Source: Bacillus sp. ISL-45 (GTDB lineage Bacteria > Bacillota > Bacilli > Bacillales > Cytobacillaceae). From it: a stretch of DNA of 64,000 nt. The DNA lies in NCBI RefSeq assembly GCF_018613195.1, contig NZ_JAGGQQ010000002.1:30449-94448 (forward strand), given 5' to 3'. The translations under genes and the position numbers were made by a program. Under the pieces are notes generated by a model. That model was not told where the DNA came from and did not search any database. It saw nothing but the letters and a program-made list of their open reading frames with translations. Numbering within the stretch: the stretch's first letter is position 1; each line of letters starts with the position of its first letter. This document shows positions 51,133-59,968 of this stretch, piece after piece.

Positions 51133-51222
51133 TTGAGTATTTTTGATGAGGCTGGAACGGAAATCAACAACCACTATGGACAAGAGCATTATTTCAAAAA
51201 AGTGTTTGAACATCTCGTTTAA
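51133..51222 (+). pseudogene. Possible C-terminal gene remnant
   Basis: A 29-codon frame (from TTG 51133, open back to about 51121) encodes IFDEAGTEINNHYGQEHYFKK and ends in FEHLV at TAA 51220. The composition looks like genuine protein, yet there is no room for an N-terminus because a stop lies at 51113-51115. An ATACC-N5-GGTAT motif stands just upstream at 51087-51101. Probably a leftover of a deleted gene; a real small protein is less likely. Confidence 0.3.
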
Positions 51223-51262
51223 AGGATATGTTTATCAATAGGACAGCAAAAGGGGAATCGAC

Positions 51263-51595
51263 ATGGAGAAAAAGGAATATAACAAACTCGTAAGAGACCT
51301 GTTTCCTGATTTGATGAAGGAAAAGGGAAAGAAAGTAGAATTTGAAATTTTGGAAGCCAGTCAATATAGTGAAAAACTTATGGAGAAGTTCAATGAGGAA
51401 GTTGAGAAATTCCGTAATGCTGGAACAGACAGGCTGCTGAGTGAAATGGTTGATTTGCTTGAGGTGGTCTATGCGATTGCCGAGCACAGGGGAATCACTG
51501 AATCGGAAGTAGAGTTTATGCGCCAGCTGAAGAAGAATCGCAGCGGCGGCTTCAGGAAAAAAATCATGCTTAAAACAATTGAGGAAGAATCCTGA
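51263..51595 (+). CDS. MazG-like nucleotide pyrophosphohydrolase (phosphoribosyl-ATP pyrophosphohydrolase-like)
   Basis: 110 residues. All-alpha NTP-PPase fold with the family start YNKLVRDLFPDLM and the metal-binding acidic pairs in FNEEVEKF and EMVDLLEVVYAIAE. Proteins of this size with NKLVRD are house-cleaning nucleotide pyrophosphatases of unproven substrate. AGGGGAAT precedes the ATG. Confidence 0.85.
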   Translation: MEKKEYNKLVRDLFPDLMKEKGKKVEFEILEASQYSEKLMEKFNEEVEKFRNAGTDRLLSEMVDLLEVVYAIAEHRGITESEVEFMRQLKKNRSGGFRKKIMLKTIEEES

Positions 51596-51596
51596 T

Positions 51597-51633
51597 AAAA
51601 AAGCCCTCTGCCTTATCGGCGGAGGGCTTTTGC
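51597..51633. terminator. Bidirectional terminator between the NTP-PPase-like gene and doxX paralogue 3
   Basis: Stem aaaaaagccctctgcc / ggcggagggctttt with a ttatc loop. Confidence 0.88.
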
Positions 51634-51640
51634 TATATCG

Positions 51641-52156
51641 TTAAGCAGATTTATGTGCAGCTTCTGGTGTTTGTTTGAAAACAGTTTTGCGGATGAAAGG
51701 AACCACCCAGCGGTCCAAGCCGTATTTACCAGCGTTGTAGCCAGCGAACAGGATGATGAAGCCGAAGAAGATGTCTGTTGGGTTGTGAGACACTGTTCCG
51801 GCAAGGAAGAAGCTGAAGTTCATCACAAGGCCGAAGAACATGGCTGCAGTTGTCAGTGTTCCTAGAATCAAGCCAAGACCAACCAGGAATTCTCCCAGCG
51901 GGACAATAAAGTTGAAAAGTTCGATATTCGGGAGTGCAAAACTTTCAAGGAAGTTTACATACCAACCATATACTGCGTTTCCGTCTGGACCTTTTACTGG
52001 ATTGGCAACTGCATTTTTTAAATATCCAGTTGCGTCGAATCCTTCACCAGTTAATTTTCCCCATCCAGCAGTCATCCAATTGTAACCCAGCCAAACACGA
52101 ATCACAGTCAACAGGCCAGCAGCAATATTGTTTTCTCTTAACCATTTAGCGAACAT
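51641..52156 (-). CDS. DoxX-family membrane protein, paralogue 3
   Basis: 171 residues, identical to paralogue 2 (40110) for residues 1-161, with a different tail (QTPEAAHKSA). Four to five helices with the same signatures (WMTAGWGKLTGEG, SHNPTDIFFG). The leader aaatcgcttcccttcaaaaat is conserved in both copies. Further upstream, at 52306-52321, lies one of the CsoR/CstR-like palindromes. Confidence 0.9.
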   Translation of the reverse strand: MFAKWLRENNIAAGLLTVIRVWLGYNWMTAGWGKLTGEGFDATGYLKNAVANPVKGPDGNAVYGWYVNFLESFALPNIELFNFIVPLGEFLVGLGLILGTLTTAAMFFGLVMNFSFFLAGTVSHNPTDIFFGFIILFAGYNAGKYGLDRWVVPFIRKTVFKQTPEAAHKSA

Positions 52157-52305
52157 CTAAATCGCTTCCCTTCAAAAATTAATAATTATTACACTTATAA
52201 GATATCAAAGCAATTTATGGAAATCTGTGAAAAAAGTGTGAAGACACATATCAGCCATAATGTTTTGAACAAATTTTGTCAAATAAATTCCTTTAATGCA
52301 ACATA

Positions 52306-52321
52306 ATACCTACACAGGTAT
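52306..52321. promoter_or_regulatory. Putative CsoR/CstR-type operator between doxX paralogue 3 and dinB
   Basis: ATACC-TACACA-GGTAT, the most symmetric of the five sites. It is 150 bp upstream of doxX paralogue 3 and 90 bp upstream of the DinB gene, so it could serve either. Confidence 0.4.
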
Positions 52322-52410
52322 TTTTTTATTTTCCTTTTTCTTGTCGCATATGATGGAAATATATAGAATAAATATAGTGAGAAGTACAAGCTGGAAAGGG
52401 GAAGGTAAGG

Positions 52411-52863
52411 ATGAGCGAGCTTTTATTCAAGCAGTTTGAATTAACAAGAGGTTCTTTTTTGAAAACAACTGAGGGCATCACTACGGAACAGGCAAGTGTC
52501 CAGCCAGAGGGCTTCAATAATAACATTCACTGGCACATCGGGCATGTGCTGACAGTTACAGAACAATTCATGATGGGATTCCCGAAAAAATCAAGTCATC
52601 TCCCTGTAAACTATATAGAGTTATTCGGAAATGGTACCCGTCCATCCGACTGGACTGGAGATGTTCCTTCCGTTGAAGTTTTGCGGGACCAATTGAAAGC
52701 GCAGCTGGGAAGGATCAAGGAAATACCGCCTTCAATGCTGGATGAAAAGCTCAAAAAGCCTTTCCTTGGGATGGAGACTTTCGGAGAGCTTGCGAACATG
52801 TCACTATTTCATGAAGCCTATCATCTTGGGCAAATTCACGTGATGAGAAAATTAGTAAAGTGA
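52411..52863 (+). CDS. DinB-family four-helix bundle protein
   Basis: 150 residues. DinB/YfiT-like fold with metal-binding histidines in NNIHWHIGHVLTV and FHEAYHLGQIHVMRK. These proteins form four-helix bundles that bind divalent metal; many in Bacillus act as thiol-S-transferases with bacillithiol, which would fit the sulfur context but is not shown by the sequence. Confidence 0.88.
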   Translation: MSELLFKQFELTRGSFLKTTEGITTEQASVQPEGFNNNIHWHIGHVLTVTEQFMMGFPKKSSHLPVNYIELFGNGTRPSDWTGDVPSVEVLRDQLKAQLGRIKEIPPSMLDEKLKKPFLGMETFGELANMSLFHEAYHLGQIHVMRKLVK

Positions 52864-53033
52864 TAGAGTAGCAAAAGCTATAAATGGGCTCTGTTTTATT
52901 AACCTGAAAACCCTTAATACGTAATAGTAAATAAGGGAAGCGGATGGTGTCTATAACACAACAATCAATGGAGGAACAGGCACAATAAAAAATGAGAAAA
53001 AGTAAGGGTTGGCAGGAATGGAGGCACTAGAAA

Positions 53034-53429
53034 ATGTACCAGGAGAATTGCCCATATTGTAATGTGCACGCAGATGAAGAGCAGGAAATTGTACTGGAAA
53101 GTGAAACCTGTTATTTTATCCAGAAGGAGTCTGAGCAGCAAGTCCTGCAGGGAAGCGGGCTGATCATCCCGAAGCTCCATAAGCAAAATGTTTTTGAGTT
53201 ATCAGATCAGGAATGGAAGGATTCCAGGGAGTTACTGCTTGAGACGAAGAAGATTCTTGACGAAAAGTATGCTCCAGACGGTTACAGTGTAGGGTGGAAT
53301 ACGGGACACGCTGGAGGGCAATCGATTTTCCATGCCCATTTGCATGTGATTCCGCGATTCAAGGATGAACCTCTCGCAGGCAAGGGGATCAGGTATTGGA
53401 TTAAACAAAAGGAGAATAAGAGGAATTGA
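53034..53429 (+). CDS. HIT-family nucleotide hydrolase
   Basis: 131 residues. The histidine triad reads HAHLHVIPR (H-x-H-x-H) in SIFHAHLHVIPRF, and the N-terminus has a Cys pair CPYC typical of zinc-binding HIT proteins. HIT enzymes cleave nucleotide-phosphoryl bonds such as in AMP conjugates. GGAGG precedes the ATG. Confidence 0.9.
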   Translation: MYQENCPYCNVHADEEQEIVLESETCYFIQKESEQQVLQGSGLIIPKLHKQNVFELSDQEWKDSRELLLETKKILDEKYAPDGYSVGWNTGHAGGQSIFHAHLHVIPRFKDEPLAGKGIRYWIKQKENKRN

Positions 53430-53493
53430 ACCACGAAGTTTAGGTTGGGAAAATTTCCGTGAAGATATTAGAATATTTTTACAAAAATGATTC

Positions 53494-53530
53494 CAAAATC
53501 CCGGGAGAGCAGTCCCGGGATTTTTCTATT
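53494..53530 (+). terminator. Terminator of the HIT gene
   Basis: Perfect stem aaaatcccggga / tcccgggatttt, gagcag loop, T tract. Confidence 0.9.
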
Positions 53531-53660
53531 TTAGAGGAGGGTTGGGTCTATAGTGGTATAGACATCTATACTGTTATTTAGATAGTCTAAGGTTACAGCA
53601 TGAAAGCCTTTTCAAAGTTTAATAGATTAAATGGAGCAATCGCTCGGAAAAGGAGGAAAC

Positions 53661-55355
53661 ATGAAGAACAAAACACTAACTATTGCACTGTCAGCAGTTC
53701 TCGGTACAGGGGTGATGATTCCAGTCTCATTCGCGGACGGGAATCAAGTGCCGGGCCCATCGATTGAAAAGCGGGAGGGAAAAGCAGGCTTCCAGGAAGT
53801 CCATCCTGTGTTTTCGTGGGATAAGCCAGGTCCTTTATCGCCTGTACTTCATAAAGGATCGGTTCGGGGAGCGGGCATGGTCCAGCAGCCGCTGGATGAG
53901 ATTGACGGGCATATGGAAAAAATGATAGCCGACCGTGTAATGCCAGGTGCTGTCGCTTTCGTCGCCCGGCGCGGCCATGTTGTGAAGCATGAGGCGTATG
54001 GATTTGCTTACAGATATGAAGATGACCAATTCACTGAATCCAGGAATCCGATCATGATGGAAGAAGATACGATATTTGACCTTGCCTCTATCAGTAAAAT
54101 TTTCACCACTACAGCAGCTATGATTCTTTATGACCAGGGAAGGTTCAAGCTGGATGATAAAGTTTCAAAGCATATTCCTGAATTCGCCGCTAATGGAAAA
54201 GAAGACGTCACCATAAGGCAGCTCCTTACCCACACATCCGGTTTCACGGCATGGGTTCCCCTTTATACAAAAGGAGGCAGCCGTGAAGACAGAATGAATA
54301 TTGTATTGGAACATCCATTGAAAAATGAGCCGGGCAGTACTTATACATACAGCGATCTCAACATGATCACGCTCGGTATGTTGATTGAAAGGCTTTCAGG
54401 CCAGCGTCAGGATGAGTTTGTCAAAGAATTTATAACAGAGCCTCTTGGAATGGCGGATACAATGTACAATCCTCCGTTATCACTGAAAAAGCGGATCGCT
54501 GCGACAGAATATCAGCCATGGACGAACCGCGGAGTTGTCTGGGGTGAAGTACATGACGAAAATGCGTGGTCACTGGATGGTGTCGCAGGACATGCTGGAG
54601 TGTTCTCAACAGCCGAGGACCTGGCAAAGCTTGCTCATATGTATTTGAATGATGGCAAATATGGAAGCGTTCAGATCCTTAAGCAAAAAACAGTGGATAT
54701 GATTGTTGAAAACCAAATCCCTCAGTTCTCTGGTGATGACCACGGATTAGGCTGGGAGCTTGCCCAGGGATGGTTCATGGATGCGTTATCTGAGGGGACA
54801 TCACTTGGCCATACCGGTTATACAGGGACTTCGATTGTCGTAAACAGGAATAATGGCACACTCGCAATCCTGTTGACCAACAGGGTCCATCCAAGCCGAA
54901 GCACGGTTTCTACGAATGTAGCGCGAAGACAGCTTGCAAGACAGGTTGCCGATTCCATCCCGGTAAATATTCCAGATGGATCTGCCTGGTTTTCAGGATA
55001 TGGAGACAAACTCCAACGCACGATGACAGCAGAAGTAAAACTCGAAAATCCTGCTAAACTATCATTCGACACCTGGCATCGGATTGAAGCGGATGCTGAT
55101 CATGTTTATCTGGAAATCTCGGGGGACGGTGAAAACTGGGAACGAGTGGCTAGTTTTACAGGAAGCAGCGTGGATTGGGATGCAGAGGAGGTTGAAATAC
55201 CTGCAGCGACTAAGCACATCCGTTTCCAATACGAAACGGACAGTTATACGAATGGCCGAGGCTGGTATGTCGACAATATCAGTCTAGTAACCTCCGATGG
55301 AAAAAAGGTTGAACCTGAATTTTCAGGAGAAGGCTGGGAGCAAAGAAATTACTAA
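53661..55355 (+). CDS. amiE: Secreted AmiE-like N-acetylmuramoyl-alanine amidase (beta-lactamase fold) with C-terminal sandwich domain
   Basis: 564 residues from the ATG at 53661 after AAGGAGG. Signal peptide to about residue 26. Beta-lactamase-type serine hydrolase domain (about 75-430) with SISK (Ser143, Lys146), YSDLN as the YxN-like motif and GHTGYTG as the KTG equivalent. A C-terminal beta-sandwich (about 440-560, WYVDNISL at its end) resembles the extra domain of InhA-type secreted proteins. Position directly before nagZ and namZ is as in the B. subtilis ybbE-ybbD-ybbC order, where AmiE removes stem peptides from MurNAc peptides. B. subtilis AmiE is shorter and lacks this C-terminal domain. 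Confidence 0.82.
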   Translation: MKNKTLTIALSAVLGTGVMIPVSFADGNQVPGPSIEKREGKAGFQEVHPVFSWDKPGPLSPVLHKGSVRGAGMVQQPLDEIDGHMEKMIADRVMPGAVAFVARRGHVVKHEAYGFAYRYEDDQFTESRNPIMMEEDTIFDLASISKIFTTTAAMILYDQGRFKLDDKVSKHIPEFAANGKEDVTIRQLLTHTSGFTAWVPLYTKGGSREDRMNIVLEHPLKNEPGSTYTYSDLNMITLGMLIERLSGQRQDEFVKEFITEPLGMADTMYNPPLSLKKRIAATEYQPWTNRGVVWGEVHDENAWSLDGVAGHAGVFSTAEDLAKLAHMYLNDGKYGSVQILKQKTVDMIVENQIPQFSGDDHGLGWELAQGWFMDALSEGTSLGHTGYTGTSIVVNRNNGTLAILLTNRVHPSRSTVSTNVARRQLARQVADSIPVNIPDGSAWFSGYGDKLQRTMTAEVKLENPAKLSFDTWHRIEADADHVYLEISGDGENWERVASFTGSSVDWDAEEVEIPAATKHIRFQYETDSYTNGRGWYVDNISLVTSDGKKVEPEFSGEGWEQRNY

Positions 55356-55407
55356 CTTTAGTAATTCTTAATAAATTGGATAAAATATGCAAAACGGAGG
55401 AGATTAG

Positions 55408-57531
55408 ATGAGGAAACTCAGTAAGCTAATGCTTTATTCTCTAGTGTTCATGCTGGCATTTTCACAAATGCTGCCTGGCCTTTCTATGAAGAAGGCTGGT
55501 GCCGAGGAAAAGAACACAGCGGAGGATCTGGTGATTTACGAAAATGTTCCAGAAGCCGAAACAGCAGTTAAAGACGGAACCATACAATTGAAAGCACTCC
55601 ATGTGTATTCCGAAGGACATTTTATGCTGGCATCTGAAAACCTTGTATGGGAGTCGGCCAATAAAAATGTGGCAACAGTTGACAAGGATGGAAATGTGGA
55701 GTTCACAGGGCAGAATGGACGGACATTCATTACAGTGACAGACGGTACTTTCAAGGACCGTATCGCACTCGATTATAAAGTGAATCCATCCTCCAAGGCT
55801 GAAGGGGAAAAAGGAAAGCCTGAATCGGAAGGTGTTGTCATTAAGCAGGAAAGTCAGCGATATGACTTGATTGGCAATGCAATCAGCAAAATGACCCTGG
55901 AGGAAAAAACAGGGCAAATGCTTATGCCTGATTTCAGGACTTGGAAAGGTGAAAATGTAACCGAAATGCTGCCGGAAATTGAGCAGCTCGTAAAGAAATA
56001 CCATTTGGGCGGAGTTATCCTCTTCCGTGAGAATGTGGTTACAACAGAACAGACGGCACGCTTAGTATCCGATTACCAGGAGGCGGCCGAAAAATTCGGC
56101 CTGCTGCTGACAATTGACCAGGAAGGCGGAATTGTCACCAGGCTTCAATCTGGGACGGATATGCCAGGCAACATGGCATTAGGCGCAACACGCTCACCAG
56201 AAATCGCTTATAACGTGGGCAGCGCCATCGGCGAGGAACTCGCATCTTTGGGAATCAACATGAACTTTGCACCGGTTATGGACGTTAATAACAATCCGGA
56301 CAATCCGGTAATCGGCGTCCGTTCATTTGGTGAAGATCCAGAGCTTGTTGCTGACATGGGTGTAGCTTATACAAAAGGGCTACAGGCTGCTGGTGTCGCG
56401 GCTACAGCGAAACATTTCCCTGGCCATGGGGACACGGCGGTCGATTCCCACCTTGGATTGCCTGAAGTTCCACATGGTAAAGAACGATTAAAGGAAGTTG
56501 AATTGTATCCTTTTCAAAAAGGAATGGAAGCGGGGATTGACGCGATCATGACAGCACATGTGACTTTCCCTAAAATAGATTCAACAAAAGCAGTTTCTCA
56601 GAAAACAGGAGAAGAAATCGCCATTCCGGCAACACTTTCATACAAGGTCCTGACAGAACTAATGCGTGAAGAAATGGGCTATCAAGGCGTCATCACAACA
56701 GACGCGATGAATATGAAAGCCATTGCTGACCATTTCGGCCCTGTTGATGCAGCTATCCGTGCGGTAAAGGCTGGTACGGACATCATTTTAATGCCGGTCG
56801 GTCTTGAAGAAGTCGCATCAGGACTGCTGGAAGCTGTGAAGGCTGGAGAAATTTCCGAAGACCGAGTGGAAGCATCCGTTAGACGTATTTTAACCTTGAA
56901 GGTAAAAAGAGGTGTGATCAAGGAAGAAGCGCCTGTTTCAATCGAAGACAAGATTGCGAATGCAGTGAAGGTGGTCGGATCTGCTGAGCATAAGCAAATT
57001 GAAAAAGAAGCGGCTGAGAAATCAATCACTTTAGTTAAAAATGATGCAGGATTGCCTCTGAACCTGGAAAGCGGTGGGGAAATCGTCGTTGTGGGCAATA
57101 CTTTCATCAGCAGCCTGGGTGAAGCGGTTAAACAGCGCCATGGAAATACAACTGTCATCTCATCTTCAACTTACAAGCTGACTCAGGAACAGCTGGAACT
57201 GATTAAAAATGCCAGCGCGGTAATAGTCGGCACCTACACTTACAATGTGTCAGGACGTATGCCATCGAGCGCACAAATGGCAATGGTCAACCAGATCATA
57301 GAGGTTGCAAACGGTCCTGTTGTCGGTGTCGGCATCCGAAATCCATATGACATTATGGCTTACCCGAAAATCGATGCGTACCTCACCCAATACGGTTTCC
57401 GTCCAGCAAGCTTTGAAGCAGCGGCCGGAGCGATCTTTGGTGAATTCGCTCCAACAGGAAAGCTGCCTATCACGATTCCTGATTATAATGGCGGGGTTCT
57501 TTATGAATTCGGTCACGGATTAACCTACTAA
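55408..57531 (+). CDS. nagZ: Secreted exo-beta-N-acetylglucosaminidase NagZ (GH3)
   Basis: 707 residues. Signal peptide ending near AGA (residue 32), an N-terminal Ig-like segment (about 45-130, WESANKNVATVDKDGNVEF), then the GH3 TIM-barrel (about 150-500) with LLTIDQEGG, AKHFPGHGDTAVDSHLGLP (the Asp-His catalytic pair region of bacterial NagZ) and VITTDAMNM, where the Asp is the nucleophile. A GH3 C-terminal domain (about 520-700) follows, as in B. subtilis NagZ. It releases GlcNAc from muropeptides outside the cell. It is 52 bp after amiE. Confidence 0.92.
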   Translation: MRKLSKLMLYSLVFMLAFSQMLPGLSMKKAGAEEKNTAEDLVIYENVPEAETAVKDGTIQLKALHVYSEGHFMLASENLVWESANKNVATVDKDGNVEFTGQNGRTFITVTDGTFKDRIALDYKVNPSSKAEGEKGKPESEGVVIKQESQRYDLIGNAISKMTLEEKTGQMLMPDFRTWKGENVTEMLPEIEQLVKKYHLGGVILFRENVVTTEQTARLVSDYQEAAEKFGLLLTIDQEGGIVTRLQSGTDMPGNMALGATRSPEIAYNVGSAIGEELASLGINMNFAPVMDVNNNPDNPVIGVRSFGEDPELVADMGVAYTKGLQAAGVAATAKHFPGHGDTAVDSHLGLPEVPHGKERLKEVELYPFQKGMEAGIDAIMTAHVTFPKIDSTKAVSQKTGEEIAIPATLSYKVLTELMREEMGYQGVITTDAMNMKAIADHFGPVDAAIRAVKAGTDIILMPVGLEEVASGLLEAVKAGEISEDRVEASVRRILTLKVKRGVIKEEAPVSIEDKIANAVKVVGSAEHKQIEKEAAEKSITLVKNDAGLPLNLESGGEIVVVGNTFISSLGEAVKQRHGNTTVISSSTYKLTQEQLELIKNASAVIVGTYTYNVSGRMPSSAQMAMVNQIIEVANGPVVGVGIRNPYDIMAYPKIDAYLTQYGFRPASFEAAAGAIFGEFAPTGKLPITIPDYNGGVLYEFGHGLTY

Positions 57532-57645
57532 AAGTTTATAGGCGGGCTTCAGGAATGCGGCCTGCCTTTGATTTTGGAAGATGAAAAAAATGTGAGAACT
57601 GCATAACTAATAGTTTTTAAATCTATTAAAACAGGAGTGATCATG

Positions 57646-58908
57646 ATGAAAAAATGGCTGGCAGCAGTATTGACGACTGTGTTGATTCTGTCTTCATTGA
57701 CCATTGCGTTGGCAAACCATGATAGCGGACAGGGCAAGAGCCAGGATCTGAAGAAATTTAAGGTTGGTGCTGAAGCACTGCTCGAGGAGCACAAGGATCT
57801 AATCAAAGGTAAGCGAGTCGGTCTGATCACGAACCCTACTGGGGTAGATCAAAACCTAACCAGTGTTGTCGACCTGCTGTTCAACGATCCTGATGTCGAG
57901 CTGACAGCTCTTTACGGACCCGAGCATGGCGTTCGGGGAAGCGCCCAGGCTGGAGCTTATGTCGAGTACTATATCGATGAAGGAACACAGCTCCCTGTAT
58001 ACAGCCTTTATGGAAAAACAAAAAAGCCAACACCAGATATGCTTGAAAACATCGATGTCCTGCTGTTTGATATTCAGGATGTAGGAACAAGATTCTATAC
58101 CTATATTTACACGATGGCTTATGCGATGGAAGCAGCCAAGGAAAATAACATCCCATTTATCGTATTAGACCGTCCCAATCCGCTTGGCGGACATAAGGTG
58201 GAGGGACCTGTCCTTGAAACTAAATATAAATCCTTTGTAGGAAACTATGAAATTCCATTGCGCCACGGCATGACGGTTGGGGAGCTGGCAAGGCTCTTCA
58301 ATGAGGAATTCAATATAGGCGCAGACTTGACTGTCGTTGAGATGGACCGCTGGAAACGCACGATGCATTATGATGAAACGCCGCTCGAGTTCGTTATGCC
58401 TTCACCAAATATGCCTACACTCGACACGGCCTTCGTATATCCGGGAGCCGCATTGATTGAAGGCACGAATGTATCGGAAGGAAGAGGGACAACAAAGCCG
58501 TTTGAACTGATCGGTGCCCCGTTCATCAATTCAGATGACTTGTCCGCAAAATTGAACTCTTTAAATCTTCCAGGAGTAAAGTTCAGGGCAGCATCGTTCA
58601 CACCGACATTCTCAAAGCATGCAGGCAAACTGTCCCATGGCGTCCAGATCCATATTACCAACCGTGAGTCGTTCAAACCAGTTGAAACAGGGCTTCATAT
58701 TGTAAAAGCAATTCACGATATGTATCCTGAGGATTTCCAATTCCGCGCTGAAGACAGCAGGGGAATTTCCTTCTTCGACCTTCTGACAGGAAATGGCTGG
58801 ATCAGGGAAGAAATTGAAGCCGGAACATCCGTGGAAGACATCCAGGCTATGTGGGAAGAGGAATTGAAGGAGTTCAAGCAGGTGAGGGAAAAGTACCTTC
58901 TCTATTAA
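57646..58908 (+). CDS. namZ: Exo-beta-N-acetylmuramidase NamZ (DUF1343, GH171)
   Basis: 420 residues from ATG 57646 (8 bp after CAGGAG; ATG 57643 is the alternative). Signal peptide to about residue 25. DUF1343 signatures are GLITNPTGVD, LYGPEHGVRGSAQAG, LFDIQDVGTRFYTYIYTM, DRPNPLGG, PSPNMPT and YPGAALIEGTNVSEGRGTT. NamZ of B. subtilis (YbbC) releases terminal MurNAc from peptidoglycan fragments, working with NagZ and AmiE. The MurNAc uptake and MurQ genes usually next to it are not in this window. Confidence 0.93.
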   Translation: MKKWLAAVLTTVLILSSLTIALANHDSGQGKSQDLKKFKVGAEALLEEHKDLIKGKRVGLITNPTGVDQNLTSVVDLLFNDPDVELTALYGPEHGVRGSAQAGAYVEYYIDEGTQLPVYSLYGKTKKPTPDMLENIDVLLFDIQDVGTRFYTYIYTMAYAMEAAKENNIPFIVLDRPNPLGGHKVEGPVLETKYKSFVGNYEIPLRHGMTVGELARLFNEEFNIGADLTVVEMDRWKRTMHYDETPLEFVMPSPNMPTLDTAFVYPGAALIEGTNVSEGRGTTKPFELIGAPFINSDDLSAKLNSLNLPGVKFRAASFTPTFSKHAGKLSHGVQIHITNRESFKPVETGLHIVKAIHDMYPEDFQFRAEDSRGISFFDLLTGNGWIREEIEAGTSVEDIQAMWEEELKEFKQVREKYLLY

Positions 58909-58921
58909 GTGATTGATAAAG

Positions 58922-58956
58922 AAAATGGCCTCTGCAAATGCAGCGGCCATTTTTAT
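58922..58956. terminator. Bidirectional terminator after namZ
   Basis: Stem aaaatggcc / ggccatttt enclosing a second hairpin tctgca/tgcag. Confidence 0.85.
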
Positions 58957-59165
58957 GTTGTACTGTTGCTCCAATCTGTATATAATCCACTGCCGCTGCA
59001 GCCAGGACATTCGTATGGTGCTGCATAATAGACAAACTCATTCGCGGAAAAAGCGTAATATCCTCTGCCATGGCAGTCTGGGCATTTATTCTGGTCCTTC
59101 ATATTCGAAAGATGGTTTTCGTATCTGGTATTTCTCCATTGGGTGAGCGCATTAAATAAACCCAT
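58953..59165 (-). CDS. Small zinc-ribbon-like protein with DnaJ-type CxxC motifs
   Basis: 70 residues, ATG at 59165 with GGAGG 9 bp upstream. Two zinc-knuckle motifs, CPDCHGRGYY and CPGCSGSGLY, spaced about 24 residues apart, match the CxxCxGxG pattern of the DnaJ zinc finger. No J domain. It may bind zinc or act as a small redox or chaperone factor; the family is otherwise unknown to me. Confidence 0.8.
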   Translation of the reverse strand: MGLFNALTQWRNTRYENHLSNMKDQNKCPDCHGRGYYAFSANEFVYYAAPYECPGCSGSGLYTDWSNSTT

Positions 59166-59371
59166 TCATGAACACCTCCAGTTCTATGCATAGTTTGGAG
59201 AAATAAATGCTTTATTATGTATAGTTTATGGAGAATTTTGGTTTTTGACCCGGTATTAGCACATAACTTGTCTAAAAAGTTGACATTCCTGTGAACAATT
59301 CACGCTCAAACTCTTTGTTGGATAATCTTGGACTATAATGAATCCGTACAATAAAACAGGAGGGATTCAGG

Positions 59372-59812
59372 ATGAAAAATGAATTGACACAAACAGTCAA
59401 CAAGCAAATCGCAAACTGGACTGTACTCTACCTTAAGCTTCATAACTATCACTGGTATGTGACAGGTCCGGAATTTTTCACTCTTCACGCGAAATTCGAA
59501 GAGCTTTACAACGAAGCTGCCTTACATATCGATGAACTTGCAGAAAGACTGCTGGCAATGGGTGACAAACCAGTCGCAACCATGTCCGGTGCGCTAGAAC
59601 TCGCATCTGTAAAAGAAGCATCAGGAAATGAAAGCGCAACTGATATGGTCGCAAGCATAGTAGAAGACTATTCAAGAATGATCCAAGAGCTCAAGAAGGG
59701 CATGGAACTGGCAGAGGAAGTCAATGATGAAACAACAAGCGACCTGCTGCTGACCATTCACGCAGGCTTAGAAAAACATGTGTGGATGCTGAACTCCTTC
59801 CTTGGGAGATAA
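59372..59812 (+). CDS. dps: Dps/MrgA-type ferritin-like DNA-binding protein
   Basis: 146 residues. Ferritin-like four-helix protein with the Dps inter-subunit ferroxidase motif: [21 protein letters not shown] and [14 protein letters not shown] (quoted in part), giving His, His, Asp and Glu ligands. It oxidises Fe(II) with H2O2 and protects DNA. CAGGAGGG precedes the ATG. The GTGAA-CAA-TTCAC palindrome about 70 bp upstream may be a regulatory site. Confidence 0.92.
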   Translation: MKNELTQTVNKQIANWTVLYLKLHNYHWYVTGPEFFTLHAKFEELYNEAALHIDELAERLLAMGDKPVATMSGALELASVKEASGNESATDMVASIVEDYSRMIQELKKGMELAEEVNDETTSDLLLTIHAGLEKHVWMLNSFLGR

Positions 59813-59968
59813 AAGTGAGTGAAATGAGACGTATGTAATTGCATGCGTCTCTTTTGTATTTATACATAATCTACTGAAATAAGCTTGGTAAAAAACTTTC
59901 TATATAAAAATCAAAAAGCACCCATGCAACGGGTGCTTTAAATGAAAAATTCCATCTTCGATCTATTA

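Noticed and set aside
59291-59303. Rex site upstream of dps
   Set aside because: GTGAA-CAA-TTCAC has a 3-bp centre instead of the 4 bp of Rex sites; kept only as a remark in the dps entry.
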